Source: Paralvinella palmiformis (taxonomy: Eukaryota; Annelida; Polychaeta; Terebellida; Alvinellidae). From it: a stretch of DNA of 64,000 bases. This document shows positions 13,076 through 23,047 of this stretch, piece by piece. Each line of letters begins with the position of its first letter. Within the stretch, counting starts at the first letter, position 1. The notes under the pieces are model-generated. The model ran no database searches, was not told where the DNA came from, and saw only the letters and a list, made by a program, of their open reading frames with translations. The stretch covers positions 430,501-494,500 of the forward strand of contig JAODUP010000012.1 of assembly GCA_025642065.1 (NCBI GenBank), in the 5' to 3' direction. Both the position numbers and the translations under genes were made by a program.

Positions 13076-13679
13076 CGAATCAACGGTGATTTCACTGAAT
13101 ATTCAGCATAAACTACAAAAGGTTGGGAATTTTTTTTTTATTGGTTTGTAATTGTAAATTACTTTATTATTAAGAGTTATAATTACACTAATAGATATAA
13201 TTACAGGATTTTTTAAAGCGGGAATCTAACATGAATACAAGTTGATTCTCGTAAATTCTAGCCCTGATGATGATGATGCAGCTAAGTATCTCTCATACAA
13301 TTTTAAAGCATAGCAATAATTTAAGACTGTGAAAAAGAGGTCCATTTACTGAGGTGGTCAGAGTTGGAGGTTTGACTATATTCAAATTATCGTATATATT
13401 ATATAGACCTTACCTGTCAAAATGTTTAAACGATCACCCACATATTAAATAATCCAATTCAAAGTGCTGATTAATAGATTTTAATGGTTTTTGAGCACCA
13501 CTATTTTGAACCTAGACAGAGACCGGAAGTTCCTGAATGCTGACATTACTTCAGCATATCCATATGACCTGAAGTCTGTAGAACCCGTACAAAAGCATGT
13601 AAACAAGTGTGAGCAAAGAATTATTCCAGAATTAAATGGCATTATCTTGTTAAATTTACATCATGAATAATATACAACC

Positions 13680-13778
13680 ATAACTGACTAATGTCTAAAT
13701 AACTAACTAATGTCTAAATAAGTAAATGACTAAATATTAAAATAAGTAACTGATGTCTAAATAACTAACTAATGTCGA
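13680..13778. repeat. Short tandem repeat, about 19-20 bp unit
   Basis: The phrase 'taactaatgtctaaataa' recurs four to five times with small changes and one 'taaatattaaa' interruption. Confidence 0.75.
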
Positions 13779-13779
13779 C

Positions 13780-15029
13780 TACACTGTCATATTTTTCGTC
13801 CGTTTGCCAGTATGCAACCATGTACATGTTTCAGGTGGAATTCCCAATGGCAACAGCGAACCATAAAAATGACAGCCTGCCAAATATTTTTTCGGAAGCT
13901 ACTACAGATGTTCGAATGTATATATATACTATGAAACTTTTGCAAATTAAACTTTAGAACATTATCTACATTTTGTATATGCTTGTATTTATTTTAAAAG
14001 ATTTGTTCAAGCTAATTTAGATGCCTTTTGTCAGCATGTAATTTCATCAACACACCATTAATTCAATCTTTGGCTGATCATTAAAAACCCTAACGTCATC
14101 CACCAGTCAAACCAATAAGAATACCTCTATAGGCGTCATGAATATTCATGAAAGGGGGTACGGAAACGATCCATAAGAAATGCTGATCCCTCAGGGCCTG
14201 TGGTGCAGGCTCCATCCACGATCCGCAACGCAAGAGCTGTTTATACATTGAGCAAAGTGTTACAGTAGTCCAAGCGTGATGTTATAAGCGCATTGTCTGC
14301 TTGACTAGTGACTTACTTGCATCACTTGTTAAGCAACGCCTAATATGCTCTCTCTGTTGTAATGCTTGTGCGAATTTGAATTAAACTCTCGCAAGAAATT
14401 TGTCTGGACAAATAGTCTGGTGAATGAGTCTGGTACTCTGGCCGTATGGGTACCGGCCTGGCCCTGGGCTATTCCGTATTCATATTCCTGTGACTTTAGA
14501 CACTGTATTAAAACAGACTATTTCCTAGGTTGTAGCCAGTGTTAGATCTAAGTCAGTAAGTGACTAAGTGGGTCTACACAGGTATAGGCCGTAACCCAAC
14601 AGGTCCCAAGGCGAAAGACAGTAAAAAGTGTAGGCAAATTTTTGACTTTTCTTTCTGTGACTTTCTTTCCGGTCACCAGATTTGATACTTAGCAGTATAA
14701 GAATAAGTCTAATACAGGATAATATTTAAATATAAAATAGATATCTACGTACAGTATTCGTACAAAACTTGTTCAATATATTTGACACAGCCTCAGTAAG
14801 TTAGTCAAAATCAATCAAACCAAATAATGCGCCATTATTAAAATTACACGAACATTCACTAGAGGGAGCAAACCATCTAGTGATCTACGATCATTATAGT
14901 TATTTTAGCCTATATGATTATAGCGTTAAATTATTTACGTTCGCATCCTGGTTTATTGTAATGATTTTATATTTCTCCTAACGACTTGTGATCAGGAAGC
15001 AAGGCCAACACACCAGAGTGTAAATATTA
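13780..15029. other. Intergenic sequence with a less AT-rich stretch
   Basis: The part at 14,090-14,620 is less AT-rich than its surroundings and includes, on the minus strand, a CCAAT-type 'attggttt' and a TGACGTTA element near 14,090-14,120. It could hold the promoter or first exon of the NFATC2IP-like gene, but I found no coding exon to prove it. Confidence 0.3.
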
Positions 15030-15995
15030 TTTTATTTCCAATCCTATTCTATTCGTGATATTTATCAATGATATCCCAGAAATGGTTGCAAGTACTGCAA
15101 AGATATTCGCAGACGACACAAAACTGTTTTGCAATATAACATCAGAGGAGAACCGTCGCAAAATCCAAACCGACCTTGATATGTGTGTCAATTAAGTGGT
15201 CAGAGGACTGCCAGCTAGGGTTTAATGAAGGAAAGTACAAAGTACTGCACTAGGATCCAAAAACCCAAAACATGAGTACCATATGAAGGGAGTCACTCTA
15301 GCTGTAGCAACTGAGGAAAAAGATCTCGGTGTGATCATAGACGAAGAGCTCAAGTTTCATAAACATGTAGCAGGTGCTGTTAAGAAATCTTCAATGATGC
15401 TCGGCCTCATAAGAGCTACATTTACATGCACTGATGAAGTAACTGTCCCCAGGCTATTCACCACACTGGTCATGCAGGCCCCACCTTGAGTATGAGAACG
15501 TCATATGGTCGCCATGTTTCAAGATGGATAGTGCAAAGATGGAAAAAGTTCAGAGAAGAGCGACAAACTTATACAGAATCTCAGACATTTACCATACGAG
15601 GATCGCCTGATGAGCTTGAAGCTCCCAGATCTGAACTACTGACGCAGAAGAGGAGACGTATAATACAGATGATAATACAGATATAAGATCATACCCGGGA
15701 TTGATCGTGTCGACACGGAGCTATTTTTCAACATATCAGGATCTTCACAGACAATAGACCATCGTCAGAAACTGACAAAGCAAAACTCTAGACTTGAGCT
15801 GAGAAGCAAAGTTGTCGTTGACTGGAACTCACTACCAGAGGAAGTAGTTGTATAGATTTAAATAAAGTCATGACCAATTTTGGCGTACTGTGCAATACAG
15901 TATATCGTGATTTAGATTAGAGTATAAAAAAAAGTTGGGAAGTTTAACAGGCTTTGCCTCTTTTCCGTATATCTGATGTGGTATGATATGATATG
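15030..15995 (+). mobile_element. LINE reverse-transcriptase 3' half, decayed
   Basis: Plus-strand frames read ILFVIFINDIPE, STAKIFADDTKLF (the F/YxDD catalytic box), then EEKDLGVIIDEELKFHKHV, HLEYENVIW, KVQRRAT and DWNSLPEEVV, in the order of LINE reverse transcriptases. Stops and shifts interrupt it at about 15,195, 15,490 and 15,690. It ends in a short ATATG-type repeat at 15,980-16,000, next to the Mutator-like element. It is related to the nested LINE at 16.4-17.5 kb. Confidence 0.85.
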
Positions 15996-16429
15996 AATAT
16001 TATCATGCTAGTTTCTGATAGAATCTGGATCAAAATCTCACAGGACAAAATCCCACAGTACGAATTCTAACCGGACATAATCCCACAGTACAAAATACCA
16101 CAGGAAATAACCCCAAAAAGTGAAAAAAGAGACAAAATCCTACACTCAAAAATTAAATTACATAGTAATAAGAGAACTACATTTTATCACAATAATTTGT
16201 TGCATTCAAGTAAAGCCCATTGATACAAATTGCATTTGTAATTTATATTTCAATGGACTCTATTTACCAAAAAAAGAAATGTCATCAATTAACTGAGATT
16301 GCTTCAGCTAATCTATGAGTAATTATCTGCAATTAAGAGATCAGCCTGGATACAATTACCTGCTTGAAAATTGCTAAGAGATCAAATCATCTTGGATAAC
16401 CTGTATTAAAGCTAACTGAAATATGAGTT

Positions 16430-17480
16430 ACCTTGATACCTTGATACCAGATCTACGGAGTAGTGATGGCACAGCCTGTTAAAATCTCCGGTCAAGTCTT
16501 GTTTTCTATGCAAGATATTTCTTATTTAATGGATCACGGAAGATTGTAACACTCCCTAATCCAGTGTTTGTCTATTCGGGATTTGAATGTATTTAACGTT
16601 GGACTGTCTACTACGTGCGCTGGTAACTCATTCCAATCGTTTGTCGCTTTCTGACTGAATACATTTTGCCTCAAACTTGATCTTGAGCGGTTCTTCACTA
16701 GCTTGAGGCTATGCCCTCTGGTGTTTGATATGTCAGCCAGCGAGAAGAATTGGTTAGATTCCAGCCTTTCTATTCCCTTCAGGATCTTATATACACCTGA
16801 AGCATGTCGCTTCATCTCCTACGATAGCACACAAATGGAAACCTCTGGGCTTCTAACCTATCTATATATGAAAGACTTCTCAAATTCGGTATCAACTTTG
16901 TGGCTCTCTGGATTTTTTCGACTTCCAGCTTGTCATGTCGGAACCAGCTCACACTTCCATATTCCAAATGAGGATGTACCATACTGGTGAATAGCTTGGG
17001 GAGTGTTGTCTCGTCAATGCTTTGGACACATGCATATAGAATCTCATATGCCATTTCTGGGACCAGTCCACTATTATAACCGATTTAGGCCATCCTGGGG
17101 TTGTAGATAGTCCTCATGGTAACTTAGACCCTGGAAGAGTTTGGTGTCATCTGTAAATATCTTTGCAGTACACGTGACAGGTAGGTTATTAATAAAAATG
17201 ACGAATAGAATTGGCCCAAGTACGCTGTCTTGTGGTATGCCACTGAGGAGTCCTACCCATGTAGATAACTTGCTATTTACCACTACACGCTGTCTTCTGC
17301 CTGAGAAGAAGTTCTCATTCCAGGTGAGGAGATCGCCCTTTATGCTCTATGCCTCAAGTTTCTTAATTAATTTCCTATGAGGAACAGTGTTCAAAGCTTT
17401 TCTTAAATCAAAGTAAATGACATCCACATGGTCTCCACCATCCAGTCATTCAGCCCACCGCTCAAATGTGACGAGTTACA
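16430..17480 (-). mobile_element. LINE reverse-transcriptase fragment nested in the MULE
   Basis: On the minus strand, in order: DVIYFDLRKAL (RT block), FSGRRQRVVVNSKLSTWVGL, GIPQDSVLGPILFVIFINNLP, AKIFTDDTKLFQ (catalytic FxDD), TSMVHPHLEYGSVSW, VEKIQRATKLI, and TRGHSLKLVKNRSRSSLRQNVFS, ATNDWNELPAHVV. A few frame breaks separate these parts. The 3' end at about 16,430-16,450 carries a doubled 8-bp unit (ATCAAGGT), the short-tandem type of tail seen in CR1-like LINEs. The endonuclease half is missing (5' truncation). Confidence 0.85.
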
Positions 17481-17524
17481 GCATCAGCATATCTGTAACC
17501 ATGTGAATATTCAGTTAACTTTAG

Positions 17525-17995
17525 ATGCAACCATGGAGGTCATACCCATGCAGTGAAAAGGGCGGTCAGAAAATTTTGCCAGATGGTTATATGTACAAAA
17601 CAAATCTACTAGGAAAAATCACATATGGTAGACATGTATGCAATGCCATTCACTCCACTGCAAAGGAAGTCTGGAGACATCTCTGGCCCTGGATACACCT
17701 GTTTCTGGTGCCTCCCACAATCACGACCCTGACCCAGCTACTGCTTGTGTGACCAAGGCTAAAGCTGCGCAAACCATAGAGAAGCCAGGTTATTTCTTTG
17801 CCCAGACGCTCGTTGATCTTTCTGATTATACCAAACTACGCCTGGGCAAGCAAGATACCGTCAAGAAGATATGATACATAGAACTAGAGTGTGTCGACTT
17901 CCACCTGTACCTGACTCACTCGGCGACTTGGCTATCGACAGTGAATAGGCTGAGACTGTACAAGAAGAACCTGAACCATTCCTAATCTATGACAA
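17525..17995 (+). pseudogene. FLYWCH-type zinc-finger reading frame, decayed
   Basis: Three frames joined by shifts and a stop give the order of a FLYWCH-MULE protein N-terminus: SEKGGQKILPDGYMYKTN then GKITYGRHVCNAIHST (the FLYWCH core, with the usual W and first C replaced by G and H), then SHNHDPDPA (the HxH zinc ligands), KAKAAQTIEKPG, GKQDTVKKI, RLPPVPDSLGDLAID and EPEPFLIYD. The last blocks match the 'xLP..sLxDLxIP...FLLYD' region before the transposase in such proteins. It is inactive by frameshift and lacks the transposase. Confidence 0.7.
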
Positions 17996-18559
17996 GGTCC
18001 ATCCATACCAGTAATTTTATTGCGTATATTAATAAATAAAGAAAAAAGTGTTAAAAATGTATTGTGTGGGATTTTGTCCCTCTTTTCACTTTGTGGGATT
18101 TTGTCCTGTGGTAATTTGTACTGTGCGATTATTTCGTACTGTGGTATTTTGTCCTGACGGATTTTGTCCGGATACCTTCTGATAGTCCCCGCTAGATCTA
18201 CAACATATACTTACATTGTAGATATACCATTTGAATTCACATTATATATTTATTGAGCCATTTATTAATAATATATTAAGTATGGAAATAATTTAGAAAC
18301 TTGAATGTAGTAATGGTTGTCACCAGAGTGCCCTCAGAACGGTGGCTTGGCTTATATATATATATACAAAATCAGTTTTAACATGATCAGCCATATGCAA
18401 CCACTGTGACGGTGTCAGCGGGGCGAAACTTGAAATATTTTAAAAACATCCCAAACCACTTTACAACGGTAATTCATTCCACTTGGTTGAAATAATTATG
18501 CCCAACTACAACTAAGGCACCCGGTGAAATTTATTTTGGTAGGGTACAGATTGGTACGT

Positions 18560-18812
18560 TCGATCTCGGCTAAAAAGGGTGATAATATTTACAGGTATTT
18601 ATATGGCATTTAGCTCACAATATTGGGTCGGCACTAGAACTAGTGTATCTCATGTTGAATTTAATGGTTTTACTATTGTCTACCAAGTTAAACATTACAA
18701 GCATCTTGGCAATGTAACTAGTCAAAAGTTTGCTACACGTCAGACTCATTCTGTGACATCGACTTTGATAGTTATTAACAGTTTCGTTTCTTCTATTACC
18801 AGCACATTTTAA
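18560..18812 (+). mobile_element. LINE reverse-transcriptase fragment
   Basis: The frame at 18,579-18,812 contains SHVEFNGFTIVYQVKHYKHLGN, recalling the '(V)xFNGxxIxxxxxxKHLGN' block that follows the catalytic box in one class of LINE reverse transcriptases. No other part of a LINE is obvious around it. Confidence 0.45.
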
Positions 18813-20158
18813 ATTTGATCATAAATACCATTTTAATTGTAGCTCGATCATATGCATATAATATCAACAAAAAGTAAAACCCAACCCAGATCTACAATTA
18901 AGTAGATGAATTCCGGTGGCTTAATTAGCGGTAATAAGCACGTACATTTCACTTAATTAGTGCCAAGAGATGGATTTGCTCTAACCTCCAATTAAAGACC
19001 ACAGCTTCGATATCCCATCAAAAGGCGAAACTTTTCTGTTTCTAGATCATGAAACAGAGATATATCAATCAATCAATGTTGATGACAGTTAAGCCATCAT
19101 CGGCTGTGTACGTGATATCTTATACATGATGATGATGATGATGATGTTTCCCAAATGTCGGTATATTTGATGTCTCAAAATTTAAACTGTATGTTAAATA
19201 CGCTTTCCACTAAATACTTTTTACACATGCAAGTATTATAACACGTATTAGATAATTATATGTTATATGTTACATATCTCGATTTGCTTTAATCAATTTT
19301 GTCGGCATTTTTTACTTGTAGTATCCTATATTCTCTGATGAATATGAAATAAATTAAAATGATGATGAATTTCTTTAATATTGTTCATCGTTGGAGTTAT
19401 GCCAGCCACGTTAAATACATGTACGCATAGTAGAAAGTTCTGAATCAGACCTATTTATTTCCAGAAATTACTTTCCCGTAACCAAAAGCCGCGTCTGCAT
19501 TGTGTTAATAATAATAATATAATAATAACAAACTTCTATAGCGGCAATATCCTCGAAACAAATCGACCTCAGTACGTGGCTTACCTAGTACAGGGGGTGG
19601 ACAATCTCATAGTCAAGGCACGATGCAAAATTCATCAACAAATGATCGGATGCAGTGGAAACTTAGGAAGGATAAGCAATTCTCAATAGGTGAGTTTTCA
19701 AATGGTGACGGAAAGAAAGTATGCTATTTGAATACTTAACATGTTCAGGGAGTGCAGAGCTCCAAAGAGTAGGGACAGCAACTGAAAAAGTATCAGTGCC
19801 TGCGTGAGTTTTAAAACGTGTGTATGCTTTTGTTTGGCCTAAACACCTCCATCAGACATGATCGAGGAGCTGCATTTGATTCCTGTATAAGGTATGAGAG
19901 TAAAGGTGTCTCTTTAATGATGAAATAACGATGCATTAGGTAACAATAAATACAAAAACAATAGGAACTCAATAAGATATAAATGATCGATTGAGTGCTG
20001 TCTGGTGGAGTTCAACAATCAATACGTGGTCAATGATACAGGAGACACAGCACGCTCTGGCATAAACTGTATACTATAGCTCCTTTGGGATGTACACATA
20101 CATAAACAACTTGGCCTGCTCTCATTGAACATGATGGCTAATATACAATGTGTTTTAT
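18813..20158. other. Intergenic sequence with a dispersed repeat
   Basis: No gene seen. A (GAT)n run lies at 19,127-19,147. From 19,505 ('aataataatataataataac') to about 19,930 the text 'gtgacggaaagaaagtatgc...ggagtgcagagctccaaagagtagggacagcaactgaaaaa' looks like a non-coding dispersed repeat with a TAA-type tail on its left; I cannot name the family. Confidence 0.4.
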
Positions 20159-20167
20159 AATATGTAA

Positions 20168-20357
20168 GGGCGCATCCGTGGTCTAACTGGTAGAGCGTTG
20201 GATCACAGATCACTACCACCTGAGTTCGAACCTCGGCGTGGGCATATCTGAAGGGTGTTTCATCTCTAACTTCACTTCATTTCCTTTGGGGGTCGCTCGG
20301 TCCATTTAACCTATCATGTGCACAAAAGTGGCCGTAAAACACCAATCATCATCATAC
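20168..20357 (+). repeat. tRNA-derived SINE, family 1, with target duplication
   Basis: Starts with a tRNA-like head: A-box 'tggtctaactggtagag' and B-box 'gagttcgaacctc'. The body contains 'atatctgaagggtgttt' and 'ggtccatttaacctatcatgtgcacaaaagtggccgtaaaac', and the 3' tail is (ATC)n. A 9-bp direct repeat AATATGTAA flanks it at 20,159-20,167 and 20,358-20,366. The intact head, tail and duplication make this the reference copy of the family in this window. Confidence 0.9.
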
Positions 20358-20366
20358 AATATGTAA

Positions 20367-21465
20367 TCAAAAAGTTAATAAATATATTGTACCAAATCTA
20401 GTTTATCAGAATCAAAACAAACAATGGTAATTCTTCCAACATTTTGGGCACTTCCTTTGTGGATATATCTTTATACAAAATTAATAGAATTAGAATTTAA
20501 TTAAAGCAAATTTATTATATATCACAAGCAACCTCGGCTTTAATATTGGTTAATTCAACCAAACAGTGTGATATGCCGGTGTCCTGTTGGTTACATATTA
20601 TTGGAATATAATTGTTCCCAGGAATGACCAATGATGATAGAACAGGATACATACATTATCTTGTTAGGTGCACATGCAATTAAGTCTATTAGACATACAG
20701 CAGAAGAAATATAATCAATAATTAAGCGGTGTGGTTAATTATGGCACGTGTTGGTGAAGTATTTTGAAACCGAATGCATCTGAAGGTAAATTCATTAAAT
20801 GATCCATAAGCTTCACCATAAACTGCTGGCTATAATAGGCGGCCTTCTATATAGATATGGCCACTCCAACTGTCCAGTTGACATTGTACTATGTTGCAGA
20901 CTCCCAGAGCTAGGTTGGAATCTCAGTATTACCTAACTGTTTATATAAGTGCTTTATTTAACATCGGCACTGATCACATTTTGCTCTAACTAACTGCATC
21001 ATCACGGTTCAACTCTAGGACAGATTTGGCATAGAATGGCATAAATCATGTTACCTGTCTAGCTGGATGAACAATTCCCCCTCCTTTAATGCAACAGTTG
21101 GAATTCAAAATCTGATCTTCTGGAGAATATGACTATACGTGCAAGAGGCTCCATGCCTTAACTCTTCAAGCTTTGAAGGCAATATGAACAACTTAACCGA
21201 GGTTTGACTAGCATAAGGCTACACAATGGCATCACACACTCACTTCTAGCTCAGTTAATGGGCTCCCACAAAACAACAGTAATTAGGCTTCCTACATTGA
21301 GAGACAATAGCCTGAAACTCGAACAACAGCAGATTCCATTTATCTGATCATAACATTTCAGTGAATCTAATGTGTTTTCCATAATATACATGTCAGCAAA
21401 GAAGTATGGTTACCTCAAGCAATTACTATTTATCTTTTCTTCTCATAATTAAAATACTAAATAAA
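20367..21465. other. Intergenic sequence, nothing recognised
   Basis: No coding frame or repeat end identified; it may include the 5' end of the hAT relic that follows. Confidence 0.45.
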
Positions 21466-23047
21466 GTTTGACCAACAAGAGGAGGCAGCGTACGTTGTCT
21501 GCTAACGTGAAGTCCACTCTTCAAGAACGTGTAGCCCAGTTTGAGTTCTACTCTTTGGCTTTCGAGGAGAGCACAGACGCAAAATACTACGCATCTTGTG
21601 ATATTCGTGAGAAGCATGAACAAGGAATTCCAAATTACAGAGGAGTTAGCCTCCTTAGTTGCGGTGAAGGAGAAAACAACTGGGGCCGACGTCCAACGAG
21701 CGATCAAAATAATCGATGTTTTACGGCCAATTGTGTGCACAAGGTAGGCTAAATGGGCCGAGGGACCTCCAAACGTAATGAAGTGAAGTCAAATATATGC
21801 CCACATGTGATGCATGTTGTCGTTAAAACCGTACACTTTGTGCGAAAGCAGGGCCTGAATCATCGACAGTTTCAACCACTGGCATTGGAGATGGACGTCG
21901 AATACGGCTATTTGTTGTATTGTTGTGAAGTCCGCTGGCTTAGCAGAGGTGCCATGCTTCACGGCGTCTATGTCAATCGTAACGAACTCCCCGCGTTTGT
22001 TGCGCAAAAGGGGTTAGCTGTGCCACAGGATGGTTGTCAGATTTGACATTCTTGGTAGACACTTCAAAACATATGAATGTGCTGAAGAAAATTACAGGGC
22101 AGAGACCAGTTAATCAACAAAAAACTGTTTGAAAATGTTTGCGCATTTGAGGTAAAGCTTCGTCTGTCCGAGGGACAACTGAAACAATGCAATTATGCAC
22201 ATTTTACAACGTTGTCTGCAAGTTGACCTATTGAGGCATCTACGTATGTTGCTTTTGTTGCGCAGCTGTGAGAATAGTTCAAAACTCGATTTGCAGATCT
22301 GCGCGCCAACAACCAAGCATTATTTGCAACTCCGTTCGCACTACACGTGGACATTGTTGTCGTTCACCTGTAGAAGACACTGATTGATTTTTAATGCAAT
22401 ACTGACTTGAAAAAAAGTTGCGATAGTTTTACCAACAATATATTCCAGTCGACCAGTTCCCCGGACTAATGCGTCACCCTCGAATGATAATTGCACTATT
22501 TGGAAGCACGTACTTATGTGAACAACTGTTCAGGAAATTGATTTTTGCAGAGCAAGACGCGTAGTATACTCACTATGCATATTTCGAGGGTACTCTGAGG
22601 CTTGCGAGCACACATCTACAGCCTGATATTCAGGGGCTGGTGAAGCAAGTCCACCACCATATTGCGCATTGAATTGAAAATAAAATGTTACATATAATTA
22701 AATCCTTAATGTTTTGGCTTTTTATTGTGTTAATAGTATATAACCATTAACATTCATGAAGTTACTTTAGGTCAGGAGTATATAGATCATGGTAGACACA
22801 CAATATGTTCTGCAGCTTCTTGCGTTTAAAAATACATGTTCCAAATTGCATTCTTCTACCCATACAATTCGAAACAAGTTCATATATTGGTACCATTTGG
22901 TTTCAGATGCTCCAAAACCGTTTATTTTGAAAAGTAGTTTTTAAACTTCTGCTAGTGGGAGGGGGTGTTACCTCCCACACCCACGGCCCACCGACCAAGT
23001 CCAATTTTACAATTTGGCCCTCCACTCAAAAAGGTTGCCGACCCCTG
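21466..23047 (+). pseudogene. hAT transposase relic (Buster/GTF2IRD2-like)
   Basis: Plus-strand frames, shifted several times, follow the order of hAT transposases of the ZBED/GTF2IRD2 type: LQERVAQFEFYSLAFEESTDA, IFVRSMNKEFQITEELASLV, KTTGADV, then HVMHVVVKTVHFVRKQGLNHRQFQ, EYGYLLYCCEVRWLSRGAML, ELPAFVAQKGL, and weaker pieces to about 22,680. The 3' end at 23,020-23,047 reads 'aaaaaggttgccgacccctg', the complement of CAGGGGTCGGCAACC, a known hAT terminal repeat form. A SINE fragment (21,719-21,802) interrupts it. The left terminal repeat was not found. Dead copy. Confidence 0.8.
21719..21802 (-). repeat. SINE family 1 fragment inside the hAT relic
   Basis: The text 'ttttacggccaattgtgtgcacaaggtaggctaaatgggccgagggacctccaaacgtaatgaagtgaagt...atgcccac' matches the body of the copy at 50,095. 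The tRNA-like head is lacking. It separates two halves of the transposase frame, so it entered after the hAT. Confidence 0.8.

Larger units (their letters stand above)
16022..18176 (+). mobile_element. Mutator-like (MULE) DNA transposon with nested LINE
   Basis: Inverted repeats of about 110 bp (16,022-16,140 and 18,062-18,176) are built of short sub-repeats of the type CCACAGGACAAAATCC. The element is flanked by a 9-bp direct repeat, TTCTGATAG, at 16,013-16,021 and 18,177-18,185. Long inverted repeats with 9-bp target duplication are typical of Mutator-like elements. The inner right part (17,525-17,990) encodes remnants of a FLYWCH-type zinc-finger protein, a domain linked to animal MULEs. 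The middle is occupied by an antisense LINE. The transposase core is absent, so it is non-autonomous. Confidence 0.85.

Noticed and set aside
13680..13778. A CRISPR-like array
   Set aside because: The units are contiguous, AT-rich and without spacers, in a eukaryotic context; plain tandem repeat.
20168..20240. A functional tRNA gene on the plus strand
   Set aside because: A- and B-box are present, but the sequence is the head of a dispersed SINE with body, (ATC)n tail and target duplication, and the acceptor stem does not close.
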